Shown one piece after another: positions 52,401 to 63,875 of a stretch of 64,000 nucleotides of DNA (the stretch's first letter is position 1; each line of letters starts with the position of its first letter). Source of the DNA: Cardiocondyla obscurior (lineage: Eukaryota; Arthropoda; Insecta; Hymenoptera; Formicidae); assembly GCF_019399895.1 (NCBI RefSeq), contig NC_091878.1, forward strand, positions 1,674,001 to 1,738,000. The letters run 5' to 3'. The notes below the pieces were generated by a model, which saw only the letters and a list, made by a program, of their open reading frames with translations, had not been told where the DNA came from and ran no database searches. The translations under genes were made by a program, and so were the position numbers.

Positions 52401-55400
52401 CACATGTACCAAGCCCGTGTACGTATGTACCCACCAGATAAGGGTGACATTTGCATATACGCGATTAGCGTACTAGATCGTAGATCATGTGGCGCTTTAG
52501 TTGTTTCCACTTTATTACAACTCGCATGGAAAACTTACCCGGCGCGCATTGAAACGGATCTGCAAGACTTTTAACGAGGCTTTTAATGATTAAAAATTTG
52601 TGCGCAACTGAAGGATCGTTGAGATCTCTTTCGCGCTAACAACCACCATCTTTTTCCCTGATTTCATTAACCGGCCGCTCAAAAGCCCCCCGACGTGTTT
52701 CAGTCAAAGAAAAATAAGCTCCGAACTGAGCTTACGAGATTTTACCTTGAGGATCGTTAAGTTGAAGGTAGGAATACCGAGACACCCTGTACGTGTCTCA
52801 TGCATATTAAACGACAAGATGTTGATCCGCCTTAACAAAGACGACCCTCCTTCTCAGCCAAAGGCGGACCTTTGGAGGAGGACCTCGAAAGTTACAAATC
52901 AGTCGATACTAATTTTACGACAACGTTCCCGGCGCCTGTAAACGTTGATTATCGAAACCGCGAAGCAGGCGCTGCTAATTACACGCGCATGACCGACGTC
53001 ACGTGCCGCGAATTAATCGCGTTTAATGTGCACGCGATGTTACTGTCGTTTACACGCTTCTAAGAGCCGTTAAGTCGAGGGGTCGTGAGTTTTCCTCGAA
53101 TCTCATCCTCGGACCGCTGCGTTCAGTAATTAACGCGTCGTTGTACACGATTCGTTACGACCCGACGTCAGAATTCTCCGAACTCCGTAAATAAAAAAAT
53201 AAAAAAAAAAAGGGGGGAAAAGAAAAATTTTCCGCAGGTGATAAATATGAAGATTCAATTACGCAATTGTGCAGTAAATTGGAAAAGGGTATTCCAATGA
53301 GTATCGATATTGTATTTTTAATTATCTAATTTTTCTTTCCGTCCTCTCTTTTTCTCTCTCTTCTTCTTCTTCTTTCTTTATTTTTTTTTTATTAAAAATT
53401 CTTTAATAATTTTATAATATTTTCAACAAAGAGTAACTATAAATTATTCAGTCACATTTGATTCCGTACGAGATCCCAAGACATTTTGACTTAAACGTAT
53501 CTGCAGCGATAAAGCGTAGAAATATCACCATTTCTTTTCCCGAACTCCCCTGCGAAGACACGCATATATTTCTCTCTTGCAAACGCCGGCTACGTTTCGT
53601 GGTATGGAAAATCACTATATGCTCCATGCGAGTACTCTGATATTATTCCGCTCGTGTATACCGGGGAATACCGCTCGTACACGCATTAGGGCAATTTCCA
53701 TTTCACCGAGGGGAAACGCTACGCGACTATCCCGTAACCCGGGGCACGATGATTAATGGCCGATATGTTACGCCGAAAGTTTCCTTAATATTCCGCGCAT
53801 TCCCCGGCGTTTCGATTTACGCGCCGAGAACGGCGGCGTTAACGCACCCGCGTTCATTTCGACGCCGTTAAGCCTCTCACTAAATTGTTTCTTCGTACTA
53901 AGGGAAATTACTTCTCAATATCTGGATACACACGTCCAATAAAGTTTTACCTACCTCTCGGAGATTTCTCGAGGGTAGATTACCTCGAAGCAGGCAGCTG
54001 CGAACGCGTGAAGATTACACGTTCCTCCTCCGTACCCGCGGCGCGTTAATTATTTCGGAAATGCAGCGGGTATACTTCGTTACGAATCGGATAAGCGGAT
54101 TACGCTCGTATGTTGACCTGCGAATTTCAGGCCGACTTGGCGAGCCTCCAGTACGCGAAAGAAGCGAAATTTCCGCAAGGACGGCGGTGGTCTCTCCCTG
54201 GCCGGGCGATAAGCCTCGCTTTAATCAAGCCAGAAGTTACCCCGATATCATCGTTATTACACGCCAGCTCGACCACGATAAATTATAGGGGCTGGCATTA
54301 TACAGGGTACACACTGGGGGTGCACTCAGTCGAGGCCTCCTGTCCTTTCCTTCTCCTCCCTCCCCCCTTCCCCCTCTTTCGTCCGACACAGGACGCGCCC
54401 GTTTCCAACCACTGGAACTCTAACGAGCTCTTGTCTCTGACCATTCATCGATACTGCGATACTGTCGGCATTCTGGCCAAAGGAGCCCTCGTTAACCCCG
54501 AAGACTACCTTTCCCGGTCTCATATCATAATTAATTTAACCCTTTCATCTGCCAGAACGCCTCTGAAATACAGAACGTCTTGGATCAAATTCAACCATTC
54601 TGATGATTAATACTGTATTGCAAAAATATTGTAAAGTCAAATCAAAACAGTTTTAGTTTTTTAAAGGGCCATACATTTTTTTTTAATTTTTTTGGCACAA
54701 TGTAATGAGAAACTGACTTCTTCCGCATCCACGTATTTAATCATCCTTCTACATACAGATTCGTTATTCCCAGCAAATATTTAAACAAACAATTAGCATT
54801 TTTTTCAAATGTCTAATACCGAAAAGGAGTAAAATAAAGCTAGGGAGAGAAAGTGAGCTCGAACTACGCAATTATTGAACTGTACAAACTCATGAATACA
54901 TGCAAGCGGTTCAAAGCGGACCGCTTTGTTCGAGGAAAGTTCATGTAACAGGGAGAAGGGGATGAAGCACGGGGACACGGGCCTAGACTAACTAGAATTT
55001 CACCCTCGGTTCCGAGGGCGGCGAGGGGGAGGTTGGTTGTCCTTCTGGAGGTCCTTAAATTCCGCCGAAACATTATGGAAATGAAATCCCGGGACTCGGC
55101 GATGACTACGACGGCGAAGACGAAGACGAAGAGCGTAGAACAGGGACAACGAATTTAACTGCGTTATAACTTGCGCGTTAGCATACGCAATCGGATCATC
55201 GCGACCGGCGCGGCGAGCAAGCGACGTCTTAACGAGCGTCGCGATGCCAGATGCGATTAAAAGATCTGACGAGCTCGTTCGCGGCAGTTCGCGGCAAATG
55301 GAGGGAAAGCGTAAAATATTCCGCGTCGTTCAATACGCGCCCTAAAGACGTAAAAAAAAAAAAAACCTTTTAAAACCTAAAAAAAACCCTTTTTTTATTA

Positions 55401-58234
55401 CAATTTTTCTTTCTGGTATTTTGATTAAAATTTGCGAAATAAGAATAGATTCTTTTCTTTGTATTATCCTGGCAGGAAGACACGTAGACCTTTTTCAGTC
55501 TCCATAGAGAGCTCCGTCTTACGGATACCTATATTCTTTCAGCCTTTCTCAGACGTTCTCGTGTCTGCCGGCCTTTTAATCGCATGGTTTTTCGAATTCC
55601 TCTTCGATTCATCCATTCTCTAGTCACGGCGGCACTCCTTCCCCCGCGCGCGAAATTCGCCGCGTTCGATTCGAGGACCCCGTCGCCTTCGTTTTCCGGT
55701 TTCTGCTCACGTAGGGAAGAACCGCCGAGTCAGAAGAAGGAAAAAGTCGCATGAACGATTCAATCGCGCCGGCGACGACCGGGCGACGCGGGCGCACGGC
55801 CGACGAAATATTTATTTCGCGAAAAGCCCTTTCTAGTCGGAAGATTGATAAGCGCCGCGGCGGGATCGAGGAGTCTGGCTTCGCGAGTAAATATGCATTG
55901 CGACGAACCTTACACGTATTCGTCTACGGTTTGCACATAGCGCGCAAGCTTTTGCACATACCGCGCGGTATACATATACCGGCCGGGGGAGAGGGAGGCA
56001 TACGTGAGATGGTTGCCCGCCGAAGGAGAAATCATATCTGTCTCGCAGCCGACGAGGATGAATAAAAAATACATAAGAAGTAACAAAGTCAATTTTAGAA
56101 GATAAAAGGACGCAATAACGCACGGAAATGCACGAGAGAACTGATAACGGCTCCGGGGAGAATGGACAGAGGATATTCCCTCACATCGCGTTTCTTCTCT
56201 GTGATTGAAACAAACGACGAAAGATAGCAAGGACAGCGAGAGATGTGTAAATTTTGATAGCGAAATGTTAAATTCGAACAGCAGGGATCGACGAGATAAA
56301 TACGGAAGTGAACGAGGGAGGTAGAACCGGGAGGAAAAAGAGAGTAATCGACAATGCGAAAGCGGCACTAAAATATTAACGACATTTGAGCGTGCGAGAC
56401 TCCACGAAGGCACGGAAATGTGAGCGAGAGAGGGAAGTTTATGAATTATTGTTAGCCGGAGTTTTAAGTCGGAAAGGGCAAAAGCAGAGATTTGTGATTG
56501 CATCACGCTCTGCCAAATTCGAGCGCATTTAATGCCTGACAAAATCCCGTCAGCCGCACGGGGCTTAATTAACGCCGCTAATTCCGTGTGTAACAAGATT
56601 AACATATCCGGAACGTTTCCGACGTGCGCGACAAATTCACATATGGCGGCCTGTTAAAGAAAGAAAGAAAAGTATACGTTCGAAAAGTCTCGAGACGACG
56701 ACGGAAAGCCCTGATTAAAACTCGGTCGGCTCGACTAATACCTTTTCGGTGCCTCTTAAAAGTTGGAGCGACAGGCGCCTATCCGCTTATTTCCATAAAG
56801 AGATCGCTCCGCCACGAGTTTCCGAAATCGTGGCTGAAACTTCGATTATGCAAATTTGTATTACTTCGTCGAAGGCACAAACTAGCGGACAGGTAAGCGC
56901 CGCCGCCGTAACTTCCTCGGCCGTAATAGAATATTACAAATGTAGAAGACTGAAAAAAAAAGGCGTCTTAAAAGCAACAATTTTACTTTCGTCGCGCGTA
57001 AGGATAAAATTTTATTCTCGTTTCCTAAAACTTAGCCGACGCTTTTGGATTACCGCTTTATCCTCGGCGCGTATAATCGTAATGGACGAAATAAATTTTG
57101 CAACACGTATTTTTAGCGCAACCTTGGAAAACGGTTTTAATCCGCGCAGCTTCCTGGAACACGTGGCGCATTAATTATCCGGTCCGTTAAATTGCTTGGA
57201 CCCCCGATGGTCGGTTCCTAATTAAGTTTAGCCCGCTGATTACTATCCCCGGCCGTAGTGCCACCAAAGAATCAAGCGATCTCATTAGACTTGGACCGGA
57301 AGCGAACGTGAAGGAAATTTTAGCGCGGTAAAAGACTTCCCGGCGTTTAAAGAACTCGACTCTTCATTTTATTTAGAGTAATGGGTGAGAATTAACTTCG
57401 ATTTCGCGAATCGTCAGGCGACGGGTACCGCTGATAGGTTTACAAGTTGGTATCGAGGCAAGATTGATCGCCGGGATTTTTTTATTTTATTTTATTTTTT
57501 TTACCCACCGCTAGCGATCGCATAAATTCTCGTTTCGCGACGCGAGAGTTTGGCGCGGAGGCGCGCATATGTCTTCCACCGGAGATTTATTGTCTCGCGA
57601 GATTAGGGAACGACTAGGCGGCCTGACAGCCCGTCACTCGTTCGCGTTAGGGCCGGGAAAAATGGCGTGAACGCGACGACGGGTCACTTACTATGTTAAT
57701 ACGAGCTCTGGCGCAATTTCGCTATTGACGGCCGCGGCATGCTTCATCCAGACACGAGCTGCGAAGCGCGTGTAAATAGCGGTGTGTAACGCGAGGCTGC
57801 AATAATCGCTTCGGGGCGACGTGCAATGATCTACGACGTAACCCGAGAAAACATCGGAGGAAACCTAATGCCGGCGATCGCGAGCGTCATAACGATTAAG
57901 TCGAACGGGTTGAATCAGTTAAGTCAACGGTTGCGATTACACCGCGAAGCTTACGATCTTATTACGTTAAGTCAATTTAGGTGTCAATATATATTTTATT
58001 TTAATATACATATAAATCACGATGCAAATTCAAAATAATTATTTTGTCATCACAGGAAAGATCTTATGTTTAATAATGTTTGATTTTTATGCGCGCTCTG
58101 TATCTGGTCTTTATATTTTTACACCACACACGTAAGATTGGGCTACTCGGTGCTCCTTTCAATGCATGCCGGCGTTGCTTTCTCATCGCAGTTATCCTGA
58201 TCCCCGAGATTGAACGAGTGTTTTCTTGTTACAG

Positions 58235-58392
58235 AAGTCCTGTTTCGTCGTGAAATGGAACGCTCGAGCAGCAAACGTGCGCGCAAATAACGCGATTGCA
58301 ACCGGCGGACGATAATCGCGGGGAGGAGTTCCTCTGTCCACTTGGGCATTTTCGACAAGGCGCCGCTTCGCTAGCCGGAACTCGTGTGCAAC
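58235..58392 (+). other. 5' UTR part of the start-codon exon
   Basis: The exon opens after the acceptor TTCTTGTTACAG at 58234 and is untranslated up to 58392. It holds an upstream ORF from ATG 58255 to TAA 58290 (11 codons, rich in Ser, Lys and Arg). A TAG at 58372-58374 closes the main frame upstream of the start codon, which supports placing the start at 58393. Confidence 0.7.
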
Positions 58393-58542
58393 ATGTTCGG
58401 GACGAAATTGCGCACGTGGATGGAGGCACACATCGTGCGATCGAAAAAGAAGAAGGACCGGAAGAAGGGCGACAAGGGCTTCGACTCAAACTGCAACTCC
58501 CCCAGGAGCCACAGCGCCAACAGATCGCCCGCTTTGCACCAG
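58393..58542 (+). CDS. Coding exon 1: N-terminus of unrecognised basic/disordered protein
   Basis: Encodes residues 1-50, beginning MFGTKLRTWMEAHIV and continuing into a strongly basic segment (RSKKKKDRKKGDKG, about 16-29) and then a Ser/Asn-rich tail ending SPALHQ. The start is chosen because ATG 58393 is preceded by CAAC, the insect consensus, and an in-frame stop lies 21 nt upstream. The donor CAG|GTGAGC at 58542/58543 ends the exon in phase 0. The hydrophobic-amphipathic opening followed by a lysine cluster could target membrane or nucleus, but that is inference. There is no glycine at position 2, so no myristoylation signal. No family was recognised. Confidence 0.82.
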
Positions 58543-59936
58543 GTGAGCAATACGGTCGAGCAATTCCTCGACCGTTTCGCGAAACGATCTCGAATGAATC
58601 TTTCATGTTTCGCGCAGGATTTTCCCGTGTCTCTTACTTCGTAATTTGACTCAAGTTTTGAAACAAACTTTTTGTCAAATATATTTGTATTTATTTGTTT
58701 TAAATAATGTAATTATCAAATCGTCAATGTACTAAACAATTATTACCGCTTGATAACGAACTAGAAAATGGATATCTAAACGTTTTTCGCCGCGTACTAT
58801 AAGCTTACTACGCGTACTGACCTATACCTACGCGCGCTCGACTGCCGCGGCCGCTGACCTCCGGGCCCGCCGGCCGCCGCGGTCCCTCACCACGTGGCGG
58901 CGCCGCGCGCAAAGTGACCACCGGCCGATGTAAACACGCGCACGTGCTCACAGTTAACCTCGGCGGCCGGTGGACTCGGCAGTCAAACGCTCGTTGGCAT
59001 AGGTTAGAACGTACAGTATACTAGTACGCGGTGAGAAACGTTTAGATATTTAACTTTTCTGGCCCGTTATTAGCGAGTAATAATTGTCTCACTATATATT
59101 TAAAGAATATATCTAATCTGCGCGATCTAACCTACTAACTGTAAAATTAGAATAGCTAGATAATTTGCTTACTCGGGTTATTTTCTGTTACAAGTACTCG
59201 AAGTGGAGAATTATTTTTATCGTTTCGTCAGCCGTCTTTTCGTACGTCCGCGAGATTTTATATGGGGCTAACGTTAATTGCTTTTACTCGGGATCGCGAG
59301 TACTCGGCTCTGAAGTATCTCGAAAGGCCCGGGCGCTCGTCGGATTCATCGTCATTATCGGCAAACTAGTTTGCCAAGTGCTTCCCCTATTTTCCTACTG
59401 CTTGCCAGCGTTTGCTCGTTACGCCCGTCCATTTCTCCGCTAACAGACCCTTAGGTCGGCGTTTTCCGTGGAAGGAGTTGCCAGGGCACGTCGACGCTTA
59501 TCGTTAAGGCGGATAGAAAAAGGGTTCAGTATTCTTTTCCCGACACACGCCGACTCGCCGTCTCGTCCTCGCTTTTTCTCGCGCCATCCGCTGTAGATTG
59601 CCGCAGTATCTTCGGATTTTGTGCAGTCATCGGACGACTGTTCTGTCGAAGCTGCAGATTAGACAGTACTGAATTCATGAATTTTTACATCGCATAAATT
59701 TTTTATTTTTTTTATTTTTCACTACGCAGTAAATTCTTAATGTGTGAGAATTACTTTTCGAGATTATTTTAGACAGAGTTTGCAGCTTTTTGAAATACTC
59801 TTTGTTTAACAGATTTTTGAAACGTAAAGACATACCTACTTAAATTATTATTATTAATGTATATTAAGTTAAATTAATTTTATTTTTATTAATATATGAT
59901 TCTATGATTTAAACTAATGTTTGATTTTCTTCCCAG
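58543..59936 (+). other. Intron 4, with GC-rich island
   Basis: A 1394-nt intron from GTGAGC to TTTTCTTCCCAG. Most is AT-rich, but 58831-58980 is a sharp GC/CpG-rich island, described separately. An open frame at 59165-59443 (92 codons) has no recognisable features. AT-rich sequence resumes at about 59690-59935. Confidence 0.65.
58831..58980. promoter_or_regulatory. GC-rich island with two E-boxes and an inverted repeat
   Basis: About 150 nt of very GC-rich, CpG-dense sequence sits inside an otherwise AT-rich intron. It has two CACGTG palindromes exactly 50 bp apart (58891-58896 and 58941-58946). A perfect 10-bp inverted repeat, CCACCGGCCG (58918-58927) and CGGCCGGTGG (58964-58973), flanks the second. 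About 50 nt further, CGCG|GTGAGA at 59030/59031 resembles a splice donor. The island could be an intronic enhancer or an alternative promoter with its own first exon. CACGTG binds bHLH proteins such as MYC/MAX or clock factors in animals; which one applies here is unknown. Confidence 0.4.
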
Positions 59937-60392
59937 GTACATCCGGTAGATTCGCTGACGAAGAACGTGGATGGTATCCGGTTGCACGGGAGCGGCTACG
60001 GCGCGACAGTAACCACTTCGTCCGGCACTTCCGGCGGTACGGCCGGAAGCGTGAGTCTCTCATCGCCGGAGAGCGCGTACTCGACCGGCTACTCGACCGA
60101 CGGCACCTCGCCCGGCACCAGTTTCCCGCCCGAGTACTACATCAACATCAGGACCGGCACCCATTATTTTCAGAGCAGCGGTAGTGGTGGTGCCTCCACC
60201 GCCAACAACAACAACAATAACAACAGCAAGACCAGAATTAAAAGGCCACCGGGGAACGCGGGCCACCTGCTTTCGACCGGTGGGGTGTCAGGAAATGGAA
60301 GAGCCGAGGACAGGGGACAGTCATCTGCGAACACGACGAACATGACCAGAGACAATGGTCAGTCGGAAGTACGAACGAGCACGCCGCACAAG
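59937..60392 (+). CDS. Coding exon 2: Ser/Thr/Gly-rich segment with Tyr-rich block
   Basis: Encodes residues 51-202 in phase 0 from both sides (acceptor TCTTCCCAG at 59936, donor AAG|GTAAGC at 60392/60393). After VHPVDSLTKNVDGIRLHG comes a Ser/Thr/Gly stretch. A distinctive Tyr-rich block follows (about 92-128) with PESAYSTGYSTDGTSPG and then PPEYYINIRTGTHYF. Next are seven asparagines (140-146) encoded by AAC/AAT and a short basic KTRIKRPP. Composition suggests intrinsic disorder. The Tyr-rich block is unusually well patterned and is the best candidate for a conserved motif, possibly a phosphorylation or binding site. Family not recognised. Confidence 0.85.
60204..60224 (+). repeat. Asn-coding AAC/AAT tract
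   Basis: Seven consecutive AAC/AAT codons within coding exon 2 encode polyasparagine (residues 140-146), a likely site of length variation. Confidence 0.85.
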
Positions 60393-61859
60393 GTAAGCGC
60401 GCTTCTCATCAGCGCTGGAATTTAAAGAGAATTACGACGTTTCGTGTCCAAAAATGTTCTCTCAAAAATACCCGTTAACTGTGTACTCGTCACCCATTTT
60501 GTGTAACAAACGCGCTCCATGTATTTTAACATTTTTATTACCGAGCACGTTAATTTCAGAGATAACATTTTTGATCGCAAGATCTGCGGGAACCGTTAAA
60601 AATAAGAACCGTCATCCGCGTCCTCTGCGCGAGTGCTCCGGGGCGGAATTCCAATTCATATCTCGTTCGGCAAACGCCAGAAGCGAACGTTGTTGCGAAG
60701 TTTCAAGATGCTTCGATATAATGTATTCAGGAGGAGAACGACGTCCGGATTTTGCCGTCAAACGCGTCGCATTCCATTCAGCCTCGGCTCGAATAGTTTG
60801 TAGACCAAAAGTAAATGTGCGCTTCGAGTCCGTCGCTCGAGATTACCGATGAAACGCACGACCCTCCGGGTGCGGGCACGACGTCTTGCGGGGCGCGCTT
60901 GTGCGCCGCGGGGTCTTTGAGGCCGCGAGTTCAACGACTCTCGGTCTCTTTTGCCGAGGTACACATTCTGGAAGTAGCATTTATCGCCGCGGCATGCATC
61001 ACGGGGGTGACGTGAGAGGGAAAAAGAAAAAAAGGCCGGGGAAGAAAGTGGACGCGGGCTCGCGGGTCTCTTCCCTCAATGTATCCCGTAAATGCTGAGC
61101 TCGCTTGAGAGAAACGGGTGGCGCGATGACCCATTCTCTTTGCGGCGCACGTACTGCTATTTGTCGTAAGGAAAAGAAGAAAAAATTTATTAGCCGCATT
61201 GTCGTGAATTCAGAAGCACACGTAGGTGAAAAGTCCGGAAACTCTATTTTGCTCCGCGGGATTCACTCCCGCGCGACTCGAGCGAGGGATACGTTATTGT
61301 CGCGAAACGCCTGCCAGGATATCGGGCGTTAACGGCCGACGGGGATGAAAAACGAATCCTACCTCCTCGAGGCTTGTGATCGATTGCGTGTCGCGCGACT
61401 CCGTTTCGGTACATTGAAGAGGAACGATTGAGTTTGCGATTCGAATTGACGATGAGGATGAAAATACAGCGGATGAGTGGTATAAAAGTGCGATTTCAAT
61501 GGGCTGAACAAATAAATGAATTCTCGTGAGCATTTTCTACAAACGCAATTTCAAGTTATGCGTATTGAAAAATAATTAATTTTAATTACTTTAATTTGCT
61601 TTAATTAATTTGTATAATACATTTTAAAGAAATTGTTAACAATTAAGCTCTGATAAGCTTAAATATTAATGCAAGTAAAACGACTTTTTTTTTACCGGCC
61701 GTAATGTTATCGATGCTTGCGTGTTTCTTTCACGAAGATCGTTATTTCCACCCTCCGGATTAACGACCGTAAAGAAACCAAATATAAAACTAATGAAGTT
61801 GGAATCCTCGTCTCTTCCTTCGTTGGATTTCTATTTCTATTTTCTATTTTAATCGGCAG
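60393..61859 (+). other. Intron 5
   Basis: A 1467-nt intron from GTAAGC to a pyrimidine-rich tract ending AATCGGCAG. The middle (60600-61150) is GC-richer with short overlapping frames on both strands, while 61540-61690 is AT-rich. No gene or RNA was seen. Confidence 0.65.
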
Positions 61860-62251
61860 AGCACAGAGACGCCGATGAATCACGGCCAGAGGCAACACAA
61901 CCAGCAACAGAGGCAACAGGAGAGCTCTCATCGCAGAACAGAGTCTTATACCGCTGATACGACGAGGAACAATCTGCCTGTGCCATCGTCAATACCACCG
62001 CCTCTGGTTTCGCCTCCGGTGCAGTCACCTCGCGAACGTTCCCGCATTCGGACGAACCCGTGGCTGTCAGCCAACTCTTCTGGTTCCAGCACGAACGGCC
62101 TGAAGTCGCGACTTGCCTTGGACGAGAGTAGCAGCAGTTCTGGTCTGAAGCTCACAGAATCCTCCGGCAGTGCCAGCGACGTAAACTTGAATGGCAGAGA
62201 GCCTCATGGCAAGAAAGATCGTCAGGAGAGCCTCAGTGCAGGCCGAAGCCC
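61860..62251 (+). CDS. Coding exon 3: Gln/Ser/Pro-rich segment
   Basis: Encodes residues 203-332 plus two bases of codon 333 (Pro). It enters in phase 0 after AATCGGCAG at 61859 and leaves at CC|GTAAGT (62251/62252). It opens with STETPMNHGQ, then a Gln-rich run (213-222). HRRTESY (227-232) resembles a basic-directed kinase or 14-3-3 site. A proline-rich segment follows (about 242-260, PPPLVSPPVQSPRER), then long Ser-rich stretches around 274-310. It looks disordered, typical of scaffold or adaptor proteins, but no domain can be named. Confidence 0.85.
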
Positions 62252-62906
62252 GTAAGTGATTTTTTTTTAAATCTTATTTAAGCGAACGATTGATATACTA
62301 TCGAGAGATTTAAATAAAATTCTTAATAAATTATGTCGATTAGTTCTCCAACAGAATTAGAAGATTGCCTGGCAGAAAGCAAACAGAAAAAAGAAATAAG
62401 AAAAAAAGGAAAACATATAAGTAGGACTGTAAAAATTGTAGAAGCAAAACGTGAAAAGTTTTTAAAATAGAAGTATTTGATATATTTCTGTGTTCTCGAA
62501 ACTTATCCAATTTCTCATTGGAGAAACTTGTAATTGCGTAAGTTGTTGGCGAACGGCGTATTCTTTCTAAAGAAAAGTTTGTTTTTTTTTTTTTCTAAAA
62601 CCATTGGCTTTTCTCGTCTTCGGTCTGGAATTGACCCTAGCAAAGCGCAGTACACTTAAAAGAAGAGCTCGACAGTTTTTAGAAAAGTTCCGCGAAGCAG
62701 GAAAGAGCCGCACTTTTATCCGCCGACTCGTAATTATAAAAAGCGGCGTTTGTTCTTCTTTTCAGATTTAATTTTTAATGCACAATTACAAGCTTATTAC
62801 CCACGTTATCATCATTCGATGTAATGTTTTTTGTAATATTTTTATCGATTTGCAAATTACAGATACTCTATATATTTATATGAATTAACATATAATATTC
62901 TTGCAG
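62252..62906 (+). other. Intron 6
   Basis: A 655-nt AT-rich intron from GTAAGT to TATTCTTGCAG, with T-runs near 62261-62268 and 62579-62595. No feature other than splice signals was seen. Confidence 0.75.
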
Positions 62907-63416
62907 GATCAATCAAAATTGGAGAATTACATCGGGCATGGATCTCCGGCCGAAAATCTCTTTAGCCCTGCAACGACGTTCCAGCAGTAGCAGCAGCAGC
63001 AGCAGCAGCTCGTCGGCGTCGTCTGTAACTCGCAGCGTGCGCTCATCCGAAGATGACATCACATTGAACGAGATGATGGGCAAGTTCGACGAGAGCTACG
63101 TGTACGAGAAAGAGACCGATATCCTGTCGGACAGTGATCCGACTGATTGCGAGGATTACATTGACTCGTTGTCGGACATCGACACCGGTCAGGATGGTGG
63201 AGACGAGAATGATCCGTTCGAAAACGATGAACTTGATTACATCGATAACGGCTCATTCCTTGATCTCGACAGCCTTGAATGCGACGGTGCCAGCCACTTT
63301 CCCAATACTGGTCACTGCACTTATTTCACCTTCACTAGCGAACTTAGCCGCCGTGGTAGCAGACTCCGCGATTCTTTTCTCAAGCGCAGAAACAAGGATG
63401 AAATCGTCTCTCAGAG
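62907..63416 (+). CDS. Coding exon 4: polySer tract and strongly acidic block
   Basis: Completes codon 333, encodes residues 334-502 and gives two bases of codon 503. The acceptor is TTCTTGCAG at 62906 and the donor AG|GTAAGC at 63416/63417. After INQNWRITSGMDLRPKISLA comes a run of 12 serines (358-369). A highly acidic segment follows (about 380-460), with MMGKFDESYVYEKETDILSD, DPTDCEDY and repeated Asp/Glu pairs. A Cys/aromatic stretch (CDGASHFPNTGHCTYFTF) then leads into a basic tail (SRRGSRLRDSFLKRRNK). The ordered-looking acidic block with Tyr and Cys residues is the most likely conserved functional part. I do not recognise it. Confidence 0.87.
62980..63015 (+). repeat. Ser-coding AGC repeat
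   Basis: An in-frame tract of TCC, AGC/AGT and TCG codons, mostly AGC, encodes 12 consecutive serines in coding exon 4. Trinucleotide slippage could change its length without breaking the frame. Confidence 0.9.
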
Positions 63417-63526
63417 GTAAGCGGCTTAAAAATCATTTTTTATTTTTTATAACTTTCGAGAACACAATGTTCCACATACCAAACGATGATTTTAAATTAT
63501 ATCTTTTATTTATATTATATTACTAG

Positions 63527-63875
63527 AAACGTGAATACGAGAACCAGCTCGAAAAGGCAGAGCACACGGCACAGGAAGATGGATGATAAGCAAAGTGAGA
63601 AACGTAAGAAGAGGATATCGCAGCGTCGCAAGCCTAACCTGGACCGGTGCGATGACGAGACGGCAAATCTGAATCGCGTGTTGGTCGAAAGGATGCTTCT
63701 GAAGAATTCGGGATTTAATCAAGGCAGCAGAAGCGTAGGCGGTACGCCGATGTGCTTGCGACGCAGGAAGCATGACGTAAACAAGAATCTCTCGCCGATG
63801 AGAATGAACGGTAACCCGTCGGCTATCAGACCTACCATGATTGAGAACGAGATCGTAAAAAGACGATCAAACTCG
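63527..63875 (+). CDS. Coding exon 5: basic segment, gene continues beyond window
   Basis: Completes codon 503 (Arg) and encodes residues 504-619. The acceptor is ATATTACTAG at 63526 and the donor TCG|GTAAGA at 63875/63876, leaving in phase 0. It is strongly basic, with KMDDKQSEKRKKRISQRRKP (about 520-539), which resembles a nuclear localisation signal or a nucleic-acid or membrane-binding patch. Then comes a possible short helix, ANLNRVLVERMLLKNSGF (about 549-566), and another basic cluster, CLRRRKHD. No stop is reached, so the protein is longer than the 619 residues seen. Function unknown. Confidence 0.85.

Larger units (their letters stand above)
35067..58234 (+). other. Intron 3, remainder
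   Basis: About 23 kb with no supportable gene. Simple sequence includes a TA run at about 36066-36083, T-runs at 37141-37160 and 45342-45367, poly-pyrimidine at 43220-43411, CT-rich sequence at 44765-44824 and poly-T at 49368-49397. The plus-strand frame 42923-43699 (258 codons) is largely translated pyrimidine/purine tract. The minus-strand frames 39955-40563 (202 codons) and 55910-56605 (231 codons) have no recognisable domain. A hairpin with 8-bp arms lies at 44478-44507. The intron ends with the acceptor TTCTTGTTACAG. Confidence 0.5.

Noticed and set aside
54110..54610. 166-codon plus-strand frame
   Set aside because: No recognisable domain, no splice sites in phase with the gene model, and low-complexity Pro/Phe/Leu in the middle.
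55910..56605. 231-codon open frame on the minus strand
   Set aside because: Ser/Leu/Arg-rich with no recognisable domain, no supporting splice or promoter signals, and overlapped by other frames. Treated as chance, though it is the longest minus-strand frame and could be checked for transcripts.
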